Shown: positions 1 to 12,457 of the stretch, piece by piece
How the letters are laid out: each line of letters opens with the position of its first letter
Position numbering within the stretch: position 1 is the first letter of the stretch
Assembly: GCA_029379385.1 (NCBI GenBank)
Contig: CM055618.1
Location: 9,682,134-9,746,133, forward strand
Direction: 5' to 3'
Source: Quillaja saponaria
Lineage: Eukaryota; Streptophyta; Magnoliopsida; Fabales; Quillajaceae
DNA length: 64,000 nucleotides
The notes under the pieces: model-generated
Told to the model about the DNA's origin: nothing
Seen by the model: only the letters and a program-made list of their open reading frames with translations
The model's database searches: none
Program-made: the position numbers and the translations under genes

Positions 1-875
1 AAAACAATTTGAGAATAAGTAAAGCTTAAATAGTTTTAATCGTTTTTATATTTAGACAAATATAATTATAATTTTTGTCAATTGTCTTTTTATTAATTTT
101 AATATATAATAATTTTTTATACAAAATAAAATTAAATAATTTTTTTATATCTCATAATATTTTATTTATAATATTTTTACGCTGACAAATTTTTTTACTG
201 GGTTTCAAGGAATCCTACTGAGCGCCTATAGGGGCCATTCAAAACAAAATAAATAAGTAAGAAGTAAAATCCAATTAAAAAAAGAATACTTCGTTTTCCA
301 AAATATGAAAACCCTGAAAAAAGACCCACATGTCATCAACCGTCCAATTTTCTCACTCGTTTTTGCTGACTTTAGAAGTACTGTTTGCGATTACTAATAA
401 GTCTTCGCCAAACAGATTCCACACGCAATAAATTGAAGTCACAGCTGGAAAATAAAAGCTAGATATTTTTAAAGTGATTGTGACGTTTTAATCAGCCAAA
501 CAAAGCCCAAAACAAGCTCTCTCATAGACCATAGTTACAGAAATATCGACATGACTGGTTAAAATTTAAATATGAATAAATTGCACTAAAAACCATAAAC
601 ATATTTCCCTAAAATTTGAACAAACCAATTATGCCCAAAATATCTTCATTGGATTCTTATTGAGACTTGAGAGATAGATATGAATTTTGTAGTATCAAAC
701 TAATTCAATGATATCATAATATAATTTAACTTGAAATAAGAGAAGAAATAAAATTAAAACTAAATTAATAATGATTATAAAAAGGATGACATATAAGACT
801 AAAAATAAATAAAAATGAAAAACAAATTTTATTTGCATAAACATCATAGTTTATTAAAGAATATAGTTATTCTTA
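1..875. other. AT-rich intergenic DNA, no gene seen
   Basis: No coding stretch, RNA gene or recognisable element was found. The sequence is A/T-dominated, with stop codons in all frames at short intervals. Confidence 0.6.
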
Positions 876-1267
876 GGCCATATTACATTTGGGTCCTATC
901 ATTTCACTGTTTTCTCAAATCAGTCACTATGTTTTAAAAAATTTCAATTGAAGCACTAAGCTTTTATTTTAATTTCAATTGAGTCTCATGCATACCTATT
1001 AATTAAAATTTTATATGATTTTATCAAAAATTCTTGTATTTTTGTGGGAATTTTTGTTCATAATATTAAAATCACCATTCTCTTGTGTTATTTGATTGTC
1101 TTAATCTTATTCTTTAAACACTTTTCTTTTGTAAATTGTTAGAAATTCATGCATGAAATCTAATTGAAATTAAAATAAAAGTATAATGACTCGAGTGAAA
1201 ATTTTCAAAACACAATGATTCATTTGAAAAAATAAAAAAACTGTATAGACCTAAAATGTAATATGGC
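876..1267. mobile_element. Fold-back MITE-like element with long inverted ends
   Basis: The left end begins GGCCATATTACATTT. The right end read on the minus strand begins GCCATATTACATTTTAGG. The similarity continues inward for roughly 120-130 bases with mismatches: a CAATTGA-rich block and a TTTTATTTTAATTTCAATT block occur in both arms. No open reading frame lies inside, so the element is non-autonomous. No convincing target-site duplication was seen, so the superfamily is not assigned. Confidence 0.6.
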
Positions 1268-3766
1268 TTCATTCATATCAAATCTAGCAATCTTTCTTCT
1301 TTAATACGGTTTCAATTTTTAGTTTTACAGTATTTAAGAATATTATAAGTTTAATTTTTATTTATATCCTATTTTAAATTGAATAATGTCAAGTCATCAT
1401 TGTTTAATAATACTAGAAATATACACGTCTCTTAATAAAAAGATAATAAGAATATTTTAGATAGTTTATCTCAATTTTTCTAGAGTTTCGGATTGAGTTG
1501 TAACTTTTTGAAATCTAGAAGAATATTTATGTAGGTTTTAGAAATAAAAATATATCTTTATAATTTAATTAATTGAATTAAGAAGAAAATGATCAATTTT
1601 TTTTTTTTATCATTGTAATTAAATTAAAGAGTAATTCTAAGTTAATTTTATATATACATGAAAACTTTATAGGAATAAAGTGAGGCTCAAATGAGATTAT
1701 TTTTGTTTTTCTTATATTAGAAAAAGTAGTTGTCAAGTTTTTTTTTTTTTTTTTTTTCTAATATATTACATCCATCAATTACAACAAGGGCCTCCCAATT
1801 CAATAATTATTAAAGAACCATGTAAAGGTGGGAACACTAACTCATATAGATAAAATATTCATCACATATCTTAACCAGTTATGCTAAGATCTCATCAATA
1901 AAATGTTGTTAAGTTTGCTTTCTACTTTTCTAACAACACTTATTTTGATGTTTCTTATAGTTGAAGTAGTTAGAGCTACCAAATGATTCCAAATTAGTTT
2001 ATAAAAATCTTAGACCTTTTCTTAAAATTATCTTTTGGTTGCCCAACTATTGTTCAACAAACTAATATCCCCATATTTAAAAATCTCAAAAACTTTATGA
2101 GTAATTTGCTTATTAATTCTTACATATTCTATTTTTCGATAATTCCTTTTGAATTGTGTGAGATAAAAGGAAACTGATTACAGAGATCATAAAATATTTG
2201 AAATTGAGATTCGTTGAAATAAAATATTTATAAAAACATATATAATTATGATACATTATGTAAATCTTTAAATAATCCACAAACTTCTTTAATTGTGTCT
2301 GCCATAGGATAGCAAATGACCAGATACATTACTTGCTAATGTAGTCAATAGAGCAGAACGAAAATTTCATACCAAATCAAATCAAACAAATCATGTGGAG
2401 TTGAGTAGATCCTAAGGACAGGCAAATTACCAAACCACTCACTCCTAACTTAACTAGCATATAATTACATACCCCACTTGATTTAATTCTTGAAGTAAAA
2501 TAATTACATGAAAAAGTAGACACTTTGTGTGGTACCCAACTAGAGTACTAGACCAGCCAGTTTGGTGGTGAAACCAAAGTCGATTCTTCCTTCTTTCTTT
2601 CTGGTACTGACAATTGACACATTATCAGAAGATGCTGGATTTTAACAACTCTGACATATCAAGTTTCTTTTACTCGAATCCTCTCATACATCGAAAAGAT
2701 ATGTTTCAAATTAAAAATTCAAATTTTTCTTAGACTTTATCATACGTTTTTTTTACCAGCTTATCGTTATTCTAGTGAAAGTTATTGCACTTTTTATAAA
2801 AAAAAATACAAAATTATATATTATTGCAAACAAAGTTACATTCAATTTGGTATGTAAATTGTTCCTTATGTTAATTTTTTAAAAAGAAAAATAAGTTCTA
2901 TTTTTTTTTTGGATTTTAAAAAGTCTTCAAAAAAATTTACATAACCAATAGATCTTAAATTCATTTTGTTTAGAAAATAATAATTCATTTTACTTGTAAA
3001 TATAAAAAAAAAAAAAAAGATGAAGAAGATAATATGAGAGTTACAATTTTTACAACTTTTTAAAGATGTGAATTTGTATAAAAAAATTTAAAAATCACAT
3101 AATCCAATAAAAATATAATTTGATCACAATTCTTCGTTTTTATTAATTGCAAAAACAAAAATAGATATTTTTCTTCTTTTGATTTTTCCTCTCATATTGG
3201 GTTGATCTAATTCATAAAGTGTGACGTATTACCCTGTTGTGTATGTGCACTATACAATTACCCCCAAGTGTGAAAGAAAGGAAAAAAATTGCAAAATTTA
3301 AAATATTTCCCAATTAATTAATTCATCCAATAATAAATTTTCATCTTCGAGAGTGGGGCCCATAAAGAGATTGGTACGCCAATTGTGACCGCAAGAACTT
3401 TTTAATTTAGACGGCAGTGGAAATAAATGCCAAGAGCTGGTGACGACTGGCTAACGATCCACGTACACATGTAACACTTGATATTTTAATGAGTTAATAA
3501 ATTTATAATCATGTTCATATTTTGCTGGAATTTTGCTCTAGATCAAGAATCCAAATTTGATAGACAAAGTATTATTAACAAAATTAATAAGCAAAAAGAA
3601 GATTTTTTATTGAGAATTATTCAACAATTGGATGCATAAAACTAAAAGCACGAACAGAACCACGGTACAATGAAACTTGCTTAGTACAAAATTATGTTTC
3701 TGTTTATATTTCTACCTTTGTAAGCATATTGCATATTCATAATTCTATTGCTTTAGAATCTGAATC
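1268..3766. other. AT-rich intergenic DNA, no gene seen
   Basis: The stretch lies 3' of the proline-rich protein gene, which is on the minus strand. It has poly-T runs (about 1739-1757) and poly-A runs (about 3005-3018) but no supportable ORF or RNA gene. Confidence 0.55.
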
Positions 3767-4246
3767 TTACCACCAAAAAGACATCAAACCCAACAATCCA
3801 CACCCAATTAAAACTGGCAACGCCGTGGAAAATCTGCGGTCACCGCCGTTGAAATTGTTATCAACAGGATACAGGTTTGTTCCCGGGGGGCCAGTTGTGT
3901 ATAAGTAGGATGCTGGAGGAGGAGGCGGGCAGTAAGGAGTATTACTTGGTGGTTTCTTAGGGGACGGCGGCCGTGGTGATGGTGGTGGCAATTCTGGCGG
4001 TGGAGGCGATGGTGGTGGCAAAGCTGGTGGTGGAGGTGATGGCGGTGGCAAAGCTGGCGGTGGAGGCGATGATAGTGGTGGAGGGTATTGACCACATGGT
4101 GTGCAGTTCTCATCAGTTGTCCCTGGCACACTGGTTTCATCAAGCTTCCTTGGATTGAAGCCGTTGATTGGAGTTGTGACAGAGATAATCAAAAGGATCA
4201 GATTTAACATCACTGGGAACTTGAATGGATGCGTTTTTATTAACAT
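3767..4246 (-). CDS. Proline-rich cell-wall protein with signal peptide and GPI-type tail
   Basis: A single-exon gene of 159 aa. The N-terminus has a hydrophobic stretch (about residues 12-30, ending ITTP/INGF-like), consistent with a secretion signal. Residues about 55-100 are a hydroxyproline-rich-type tract in which ALPPPSPPPP occurs twice and a variant with E once, followed by a PRPPSPKKPPS segment. The C-terminus (about residues 140-159) is hydrophobic and ends FWW, as in GPI-anchor signals. It lacks the regular SPPPP-plus-YVY pattern of cross-linking extensins, so proline-rich or arabinogalactan-like protein is the safer name. The tract is encoded by near-identical 30-base DNA repeats (about 3980-4075), a likely source of length variation. 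The ATG at 4246 is the first in frame. The role in the wall is inferred from composition only. Confidence 0.75.
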   Translation of the reverse strand: MLIKTHPFKFPVMLNLILLIISVTTPINGFNPRKLDETSVPGTTDENCTPCGQYPPPLSSPPPPALPPPSPPPPALPPPSPPPPELPPPSPRPPSPKKPPSNTPYCPPPPPASYLYTTGPPGTNLYPVDNNFNGGDRRFSTALPVLIGCGLLGLMSFWW

Positions 4247-6711
4247 AGTGATGTCGGTTGCCGGAAAATCAATCGCCGGGAATGGTTAAGCGGGTGATGT
4301 TAACTGATCTGGTGGTTGGGTGAGAAATTGAAAAGTGTTTGAATAAATGTGTGAGAGAGAAGTTTTGTTACGTTATTAGGTGCATGGGAAGTGAAAAAAG
4401 GTTTGGCTTTTGGGTGTGATTTGGTTCATCAGAGGGCAAATTGGAGTGAGTGACACTGGTTTTTAAGGGCTAGCTCTCTCGTTAGGTGTAACTTGTTCCT
4501 TAAGGGAATCAAATTGCACGTGGCTTGTCCATATTGTGGGAACCACACCATACATGCTCTTTGAGCACCAGCTGGGTTTTAATTTTGATCAAAGAATTCT
4601 GATCCTCAATCATATATGGTAATTTCAAAGGTCAAAGTTAGGCTCATGTAACATTAAGTTATATTTTAGATTTACTTTGAGTGAAGCTTCAAGTTATTTG
4701 TGGTACGATCTAGATTATTAAATTGAGCATATTTAGAAGCGGTAGCGTACAAGAGGGTCATATATGCAAAAGAGTATAAAGCTATTCCTTTCTTATGTAG
4801 ATGAAGCTTTTAATATTCTCATGATGAAGACTTGTTTAATGGGTATTTTCCATGTTGCCCACATGATACACTACACTAGATGAATTGATAATGATTAAAA
4901 TGTCACAACGATATGTTTTTATCAATTAGAAAATATTTATATATCAAACAGTAAATAACGTTATAAAAATAATGGAAAACATATTAAAAATAACAAGAGA
5001 ATGACAATGGATGAGGTTAGAATCACTGCATACATCAATATTGTCATCAAGTAAAGTAACTCTTATCCATGTGTATTGATTCCACCTTATGTAATGGACA
5101 CGTATATCATTCATTCCCTCCTATGTTTAGTCCAAATTAATGGAGGAGCGTTCATTGGTCTTAGACTAGTGTAACCTTTTGATGAGTGATCAAAGTCATG
5201 CTGTACCACTACCTATATTACATGTTTTTCTTCAAGGCGTTTAACTATAATTGTTGAACACCCATACAGTTTTTGTAATAAAATATTTTATGACACGTTA
5301 GACTTGTCCATTCACATTTAAACAAGCAATTGCAATCAATCACTCCCCTCTTTCCTACTTTCTTTCCTTGTCTCTTTCTCTCTTTTTCCCTTGTGTAACA
5401 CAACATATATAATTGGTGAACAGTTCATGTAAAAAGAAGAACTAATTCAATAAAGTTTTATTTATGGTTTTGAATTTTAGGAGACAAAAAGCTTAAAATT
5501 GTGAAACGTATTATACTCAAATTAACAACTTCTTACCAATTCTTTCAATCATGGTTAATTTGGGAACCTTTTTGCGTAGATATAACAGAAGCAATGTTAG
5601 AATTAAATTGATAGACTTACAATTTAAGAAACGATGAAAAAGTAGAGATAAAAAGAAACACCACCGTCCCAGTTTCTTAAAGCATCGTCCCACTATTAAT
5701 TCAATGAATCTTGCTTTCCGAAGCTTCTACTAGCTCCCCTTGAAAAGAAAAATATCAACTAAGGCCAAAAATGTGAGTTCCATAACTTGATCTTTATTGA
5801 CTGTTATTGACATTGTTGATTGGAGTAGTTGAGGGGAAAAGGCCTATTCAATTAAGAGCAATAACCAATAACCGTTTCTATTGTTGTATTTCATAGTCAT
5901 ATTAACTCAAAAACAACTAGAAACTTCCATTATGGTAAGTTGCTTCCATACCAATAGCCGATGTCATGACCACAGAAAGTTAGAAACAAAAATTGGGTAA
6001 TTTTAAGATAAAATTGAATATGGGGATGCCTCTTTTTAAAGAAAACCATCCAATTGCCAATGACCACAAATTGTACCCACTAGTTTAGTACAGATTTTGA
6101 GAAAAAATATAAAAAATGATTGGGTTTTGGTAGCTCTTTGAATTTAGGCCTATTTTCTAGCACCCAAAAATAAGCCCTTACAATAGACCCAATGGGCCTT
6201 TCGTTGAGAAACAAACTTACCAATCAATGTGAAAAAAAAAAAAAAAAAAAGAAAGAAAGAAAGAAAAGATGACAAGAGTTTTTGCATCCCAATGGACCAA
6301 GACCAAACGAAAAAGAACATTTTCTGGCCAAACCCCCAAATAAAATTGCACATGAAACCAAACGTTTGAAGCACCCATTATACTCTTTGTGCATTGTCAT
6401 TCACACATGGAGACAATGACCAGCAATTGAAGCTGGATGCACTAAAATTATTACTTCATTACTAGTCTACAATAATAACACAGAGGACGACCAAATACTC
6501 AAAGCTAATTACAGTAGCTATCCCTCCATTTCTTTTCCAAGCATGTCAAACATTGTGAAAGGCACTCAAAACAAGGCTCATTTGCCCAGAAAGAAAAAAG
6601 ATTCCATCACCCATATTCCAAAAAGAAACCAATATAAATCTCCCTCTCTCTGCAGAATCCTCTCGTCAAAAATCCAATCTTAAAGAGAACAAATAACGAT
6701 AACCACTTGCT
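4247..6711. other. Intergenic DNA: promoter of the proline-rich gene and J-protein 3' flank
   Basis: Bases about 4247-4500 form the upstream flank of the minus-strand proline-rich protein gene. A pyrimidine-rich stretch lies at about 5341-5395 and an A-run with GAAA repeats at about 6232-6265. No coding region was found. Bases 6550-6711 probably include the 3' untranslated region of the J-protein gene. Confidence 0.5.
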
Positions 6712-7671
6712 TCATACAACTTGAGGCCTTGTAGGTACATTCAAATGCGAGCCTCTGTTCTCCCTTGTGTTTGTTTCTATACGCATCCTCTTTGAGCATC
6801 TGGATTCATCAAGAATTGAGGGTCCGCAATACCATGATGAAGACTCAAATCCTTGAACCATTTCCATCAACATTGACTGTAACTCTTCCATGCTACAACC
6901 TTTCTCCTCTCTCTTTCCCTCATCCATGAGGGAAACCAATTCTTCCACAAAATCAGAAAAGCCCTGAAACATTAATGATTGCCAAATTGTCTGTTATTTG
7001 CTGAAAAGGGAAGAATTCATTTTTGTTTTTAGTCTTTTGAAACACTTACCTCGTCTTCTTCATCATCAGGGTCATACAAGCCTAAATCGTACATTGTTCT
7101 CTTGCTTTGATCTGATAACACTGCTCCAAGACAAAATTGAACAAGGTAAACATCAACAATTGAGAAAAACCAAAATTGCAGAACATAAATGACCAAAACT
7201 AGGAATCATGCATATCAGGAAGCTTACCTGAATAGGCTTCTTGAATTTGCTGGAATTTTCGCTTGGCTTCTCCCAATAAAGAAGGGTTTCTTGTCCACCT
7301 ATCTGGATGCCATTGCTGCGCCAAAATTAGACACAGACAAAGACATATGAGTCTCACATTCATCACAAAATTTCAACTTCAAAAGGAAACCCACTTCTTG
7401 TAATTGAAAAAAACGGAATCTTTTTTAGCAAAGAGAAAACATCCCAATTCAAAATTCTCTAATCTGAACTAGCCCATTACTCCCTTCTTGTACACCTATC
7501 GTCAATAACAAATTTAGTAGATAAAGTTCCTGAAAAAACAGAGCCAACACTAACCATAGCAAGCTTGCGATAGGCACGCCTAATTTCTTCGGTAGAAGAA
7601 TCCGAACTAACACCAAGAATACTATAATAAGATGTGTACCCTTTATCAGACCCCATTAATTCCATCACCAT
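6712..7671 (-). CDS. Small J-domain (DnaJ/HSP40 class C) protein, four exons
   Basis: Exons on the minus strand are 7671-7555, 7315-7228, 7120-7050 and 6963-6712; all junctions are GT..AG and keep frame, giving about 175 aa. The J domain lies at the N-terminus: [25 protein letters not shown] (helices I and II) is followed by the diagnostic HPD loop at the start of exon 2 (QWHPDRW), then helix III ([14 protein letters not shown]) and MYDLGLYDP. There is no G/F region, zinc finger or C-terminal substrate-binding domain, so this is a class C (J-domain-only) co-chaperone expected to stimulate an Hsp70 ATPase. The tail is acidic and then polar (DDEEDE, later RCSKRMR). No signal or transit peptide is obvious, suggesting cytosol or nucleus. 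ATG 7671 was chosen as the first ATG in frame; another lies two codons on. Partner and client are unknown. Confidence 0.85.
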
Positions 7672-10255
7672 CCCACATAAAACCAATCAGTTTCTTCTCT
7701 TTTCACTAACTGTAACTTGTTAGACGGTGCAAGTTCGATGTTTTGAACAGGGAATGAAAGAAAAAGAAGCAATTGGTGGTTTTATACTGCCGGGTCAAAG
7801 GCGGTGTGCTATAGATGGGTCTAGAAGCTTCAAAGGAGAAAATATCTGAATGAAGAATTATTTGTATTGGAATTGTTCTGTTGGCCATGGTTATCCTGGA
7901 AAGTTCGGGAACAAAGTTTATTTCGGCTTATGTGTACTACTATCTGTTTTGAACGTGGACGTAGATATTTGATCTGGTCGTCTAGATATTTTTTTATGTG
8001 AGAGTTTGGGGTGCCTAATTTCATGGACGGTGACCTGTCAGAGATATCTTAGCAGGAGATAATCAGGGCAGTGACACGTTTAAGATGGAGACTAGAGTGA
8101 TTTGCAATATGAATAGTGCAAGTCCCAAGTAGCTGGTCAATGACGTGGCCTATTATTGGAGCTTAACTACTATTTTAATTTTCCAAATTGTTTTAGTTTT
8201 GATTCAGTTTTCTAAAAAGGATTTTATTGATTTAATTTTACAAATTTAGATTATGTAGCTAGTAATTTTAAATAATCTATTTGGTTATTTTTAATATATA
8301 TTTTTTCTTCAATAGAGAAAGTCTTGGTGTCAAGAGTCTTGATTATTTTTAATATTATTACTTTTTAGATTTGGATCAAATTATTGGGTTTCAACCTCCA
8401 GTTAAATGGATTTGAAAAACTTACCAAAAATGTGTTATCTCAAATTCATCATCACACAAGACTAGAGTCCAAAATTGTAATAGTACTATCTAATCAGAAC
8501 TTGTCGAATTTTACCCGATTCTTTGTATCAGACCTGACCTAGATAATCAAATTTGCATTGTTATTTTCGAGTTCAACCTGAATTTTAGTGGGTTCAGCCA
8601 ATCATTGAAATAAAAAACATCATTATTTGGTTATTAAGATTTGAACCCTCGACATTAAGACTAAAATTTATAATCAGTAATAGCCTTTCAAAATCAAATG
8701 AACCTAGATTATTTGATTGTTTGTATTATTTTATGCATATTAAACTAACCCTAGAAGCCATGACCAAAGGCGAAATCACATGAGGACTTGGCCATTGCCC
8801 CTACATGATAGGGGGAATTCATTTCTACTTTTTAAAATTTTATACTTTTGTCATTTTGGCCCCTAAAATTGTTGGAGAAAATTATATTTGGTCTCTTAAA
8901 GACATTAATCATTATGATCCTTCCAAATTTTTAAATATTTCACAGTTGTGACCTAATTTCGGAGAAATCTATTTTTTTTGACAAGTTTGAATGTTGTATT
9001 ATATTCTTTACCCTTTTTTATTTTTATTTTTTAATACTTATTCGATGCCTACTTATTTGACAAGTTCAAATATCGTATCATATACTTTTGTTTTTTTGTA
9101 TGATCTATATAGTGATGTTTTCAATAATCAAAGTTTATCTATATCTTCCCAAATTGCATCAATTATTAATACACAAGTACACTCAAATAACTGGTCATTT
9201 ATTAAGCTTGATAGTCTATTTTAGTAGAAATACTTAATTTGTTCTATAATTTGATAAATAAATACTATTTAATATTTATTTTTAAATACTTTTGTTATAA
9301 AATAGTAATTCATATCTAAAAATAGTTGGATATTACATGAAAAAAAATATCTTTTGTATTATAGTAAATTTATGATTGCTTACAGGATATTAAATTTATT
9401 TTGTATTATAGTAAATTTATTTGCTTACAAGATATTAAATAACTTAACAACTTATCTAGTACTTGAATTCTCAACAAAATATAAATTATAATTTAGCCTT
9501 TCTATATCCACGGATAAGAGCCATAAGGCAATATATACGGAGCAAAATAGGATCACTTGTGGCAACAATTATATAGATTTCATTAGAGAATTACAAGTTT
9601 GTTATTATCAACAAGTATGTGTGTAAATGTACCAAGAGTTAGACATGTTTTATTTTGAACACCAATCAATTGTTAGCTATTTACTAGGATTCAGAGCTTG
9701 TGATAATTGTATTGTATAAGGATCAATTCAATTATCTTATTTGACAAGACAATAAATGATGCAAAATATTTTCTTTTTTGTTTCAAAATTGTGTATAACA
9801 TTAAATTATAAATAAAATCTTATATCGATAATAAAAAGTTATTTCAATACAAATATAATTATTGGGTATGTTTAGTCATACTATATGTAAAATACATTTA
9901 AGTGAAATTATTTAAAAACCGTTGTTTGAAAATTAAAAAAAATATTTGAATGAGTTAATGTACAAAAGTAAATTTAAAAAAAAAATGTTTAATTCAAATT
10001 TCTTTTAAAAATATTGAGTATTAAAATTATTTTAATAAAAATTAAATAATATTTATTTAAATTAATTAATTATTAAAATTTATTTAATTTTTCTTAATTT
10101 TTTATTTAAAAAAATATACTTTTCTCACATCAAAATTTTACAATTCTAAAGCATTCAATAATAATTTTTTATAAAGCTAACTAAATAGTATTAAAAAATT
10201 TTAACTCAAAAAGCTCTATTACGAAACAACTCTTTTCTGTAAACGACCATTGTTA
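7672..10255. other. Intergenic DNA between divergent J-protein and beta-propeller genes
   Basis: The two flanking genes diverge, so both promoters lie here. Bases 8520-8710 hold a repeat-like segment with a pol III B-box-like string (GGGTTCAAATC on the minus strand near 8638-8650) but no clear A box. The remainder is AT-rich with no supportable gene. Confidence 0.5.
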
Positions 10256-11416
10256 ATGGAAAACACAAATCACATTCTCAGACGGCAACAGTACGAAAAA
10301 GCAGCTATGTCCATCATCAGCTCAACCAAAACCAAAACCATCATCGTCCTCTTCCTCATCTCAATCCCAATCTCAGTCCTCGCTCATAAGCCCCATATTA
10401 TCGATTTCCGATTCCCAAATCTCTACCCACATGCCCTCGCTTGGGACCCATCTGCTCAGCATTTTCTCGTTGGGTCCCACAATCGCCGTATCATCGCATC
10501 CGTCTCCGACGCTGGCGTCGCTGATACCTTCATCCACGATCCGTCTCTCCCTGAAAACGTTACCGTTTTAGGCCTCGCTGTTGACTTCTACAAACACCGT
10601 CTCCTCGTTGTACTTCACGCGTTGGATCCACTCCCACGCTTCAACGCTCTCGCCGCCTACGACCTGCGTACACGTAAGCGTATCTTCCTCTCACTCCTAC
10701 CCACCGACGAGGATGAAGCCAGCGCCGGAACCCCCCGCGAGAACGCAAACGACGTTGCCGTGGATTTCAAAGGCAACGCCTACGTTACCAACTCGATCGG
10801 GAACTACATTTGGAAAGTCAACGAGAAAGGAGAGGCGTCGATCTTTTCGAGATCTCCGCAGTACACGGCTCATCCGGTGGACCACGAATCACCCTGGAGT
10901 TTCTTCGGGCTGAATGGGATTGCTTACGTCAGCAAGGGGTATTTTCTGGTGGTGCAATCCAATACGGGTAAGATGTTTAAGGTTGATGAGGACGATGGGA
11001 CAGCGAGGTTGGTTTTGTTGAACGAGGACTTGAACTGGGCCGATGGGATTGCTATTAGGAGGGACGGCGTCGTTTTGGTGATGTCCACTACTAAGCTGTG
11101 GTTGTTGAAGAGCCAAGACAGTTGGGGAGAGGGGGTGGTTTATGACAAAATTGACCTTAATGTGGAGGGCTTTGCTACTTCTGTGACTGTTGGGGCAGAG
11201 GACAGGGCATATGTGTTATATGGGCATGTGGACGAGGGTATAATGGGGAAAGTGGGAAGGGAGAGTTTTGGAATAGAAGAAGTAAGATCAGAGAGGGAGA
11301 GTAAAGAAGAGAATGTTTGGATATTTGTTTTGGTTGGGTTGGGTTTGGCCTATTTCTTGTTTTGGAGATTTCAGATGCGCAAACTTATGACAAACATGGA
11401 CAAAAAAACCACCTGA
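10256..11416 (+). CDS. SMP-30/gluconolactonase/NHL-type beta-propeller protein, membrane-tethered
   Basis: An intronless gene of 386 aa from the first ATG at 10256; a second possible start is the ATG at 10307 (AAMSIIS). Residues about 28-43 are hydrophobic (IIVLFLISIPISVLA), a signal peptide or anchor. The body carries repeating propeller-type strands: YPHALAWDPSAQHFLVGS, VLGLAVDFYKHRLLVV, NDVAVDFKGNAYVTNS, LNGIAYVSKGYFLVVQ, NWADGIAIRRDGVVLV. These resemble the plant SMP-30/gluconolactonase/LRE-like family, a calcium-dependent phosphotriesterase-like fold. Near the C-terminus a hydrophobic segment (VWIFVLVGLGLAYFLF) precedes basic residues, consistent with a second membrane anchor. The propeller would then face the lumen or apoplast. 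Codon use in the first half is C-rich at third positions compared with the AT-rich surroundings. Substrate and reaction are not known for this plant clade. Confidence 0.8.
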   Translation: MENTNHILRRQQYEKAAMSIISSTKTKTIIVLFLISIPISVLAHKPHIIDFRFPNLYPHALAWDPSAQHFLVGSHNRRIIASVSDAGVADTFIHDPSLPENVTVLGLAVDFYKHRLLVVLHALDPLPRFNALAAYDLRTRKRIFLSLLPTDEDEASAGTPRENANDVAVDFKGNAYVTNSIGNYIWKVNEKGEASIFSRSPQYTAHPVDHESPWSFFGLNGIAYVSKGYFLVVQSNTGKMFKVDEDDGTARLVLLNEDLNWADGIAIRRDGVVLVMSTTKLWLLKSQDSWGEGVVYDKIDLNVEGFATSVTVGAEDRAYVLYGHVDEGIMGKVGRESFGIEEVRSERESKEENVWIFVLVGLGLAYFLFWRFQMRKLMTNMDKKTT

Positions 11417-12457
11417 ACTTTTCATTTTTTTTTTTTTTACTTTCTTTTTTTCTTTACTCTTGTGTTGTAATCTGTATAAGAGTTTTCTAGTATTGTTTAG
11501 CACTTTTTGTTGCAATTTATGTTATGAATGAAAACTTTGATTAATATATGCGTCCTTTGTTTTATCCAAGAAGAGGAATAACATTAATTCAAAATAAGTT
11601 CATAAAATTTTGATAAAGTTTGACTACAAATTTAACTTCTCAATTAGCCAATTAAGTCCGTTTTCTTATTTTTATGCAATTTTTGTGTACAAAACTGTTT
11701 TTGTAGGGCCAAAATTGTTATGTCCAAATTTTAGTGGGGTTAGTATGAGAATTGGAGTTATTTTTTCTACTTTATCAATAAATACCTTATACTCAAGGAT
11801 AATTTTGAAAATCCAGTGAGGGAAGAAGCTCCCACTAAGCGTAAAGTACTGGATCCATCCCTGGCCAATAAACAAGTTTTTCTCGGTATCTCGTATGAGT
11901 CCTCCAGCAACGATGTGTTGTAGCACTGTAAGAGAAAATAGGAGATTCAAGAGAAAAGGAGGGAAAGGTGTCAAGGAATAGGTAGGAAAGCAAGAAAGAA
12001 ATGGAGAATGATGAAATTAAGATTTGAAAACTTGTAATCAATACTCAATTTTCAATTTGTCCAAAAATTCTTATACAGGTTCATACTAAGCCTTTATATA
12101 AGCTTTACATAAAATTCTAGGATAGAAACATAAATATATAATTTAAAAATATAATCGTAAATACCAATAAATTAATTTTTAAATTCTAGTTTTACATAAT
12201 AAAAAATAATAAACTCGTATTTTATTATAATGTAGTTCCCCATCACGATGATTCATAGGTTGGAAATTGTAGAGTCATATGAATTAAGTTTGAACCATTC
12301 ATTAGATCGTGGAGACCGACAAATGTTCATAATATGTTTTGGTAGGGATGAAAAATGATTAGCAGCTAAGAAATGGTATTCTGAGCACTTAGCTAGAGCA
12401 CCACAAGCAACAAATTAAAGTGGAAGAGAAAGGAATATTATCAAAATGTTTGTTTCT
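11417..12457. other. Intergenic DNA 3' of the beta-propeller gene
   Basis: A T-rich 3' flank (11427-11460) is followed by AT-rich DNA. Bases about 11695-11905 contain two opposed segments with TAGTGGGG/GGGATGGATCC-like strings typical of plant dispersed repeats, but they are too diverged to define. No gene is supported. Confidence 0.45.

Noticed and set aside
3808..4289. Overlapping His-rich and Val/Ala-rich open frames on both strands
   Set aside because: They are out-of-frame readings of the proline-codon repeats of the cell-wall protein gene.
8580..8710. Possible SINE with a GGGTTCAAATC B-box-like string
   Set aside because: No convincing A box, tail or second copy could be aligned by eye.
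10581..11116. Three further open frames within the beta-propeller gene
   Set aside because: They lie in other frames of a clearly coding, GC-richer exon and show no domain.
11672..12041. Minus-strand frames of 68 and 100 codons
   Set aside because: Composition follows AT-rich repeat-like DNA, there are no recognisable motifs, and the segment has TAGTGGGG/GGATGGATCC repeat strings.
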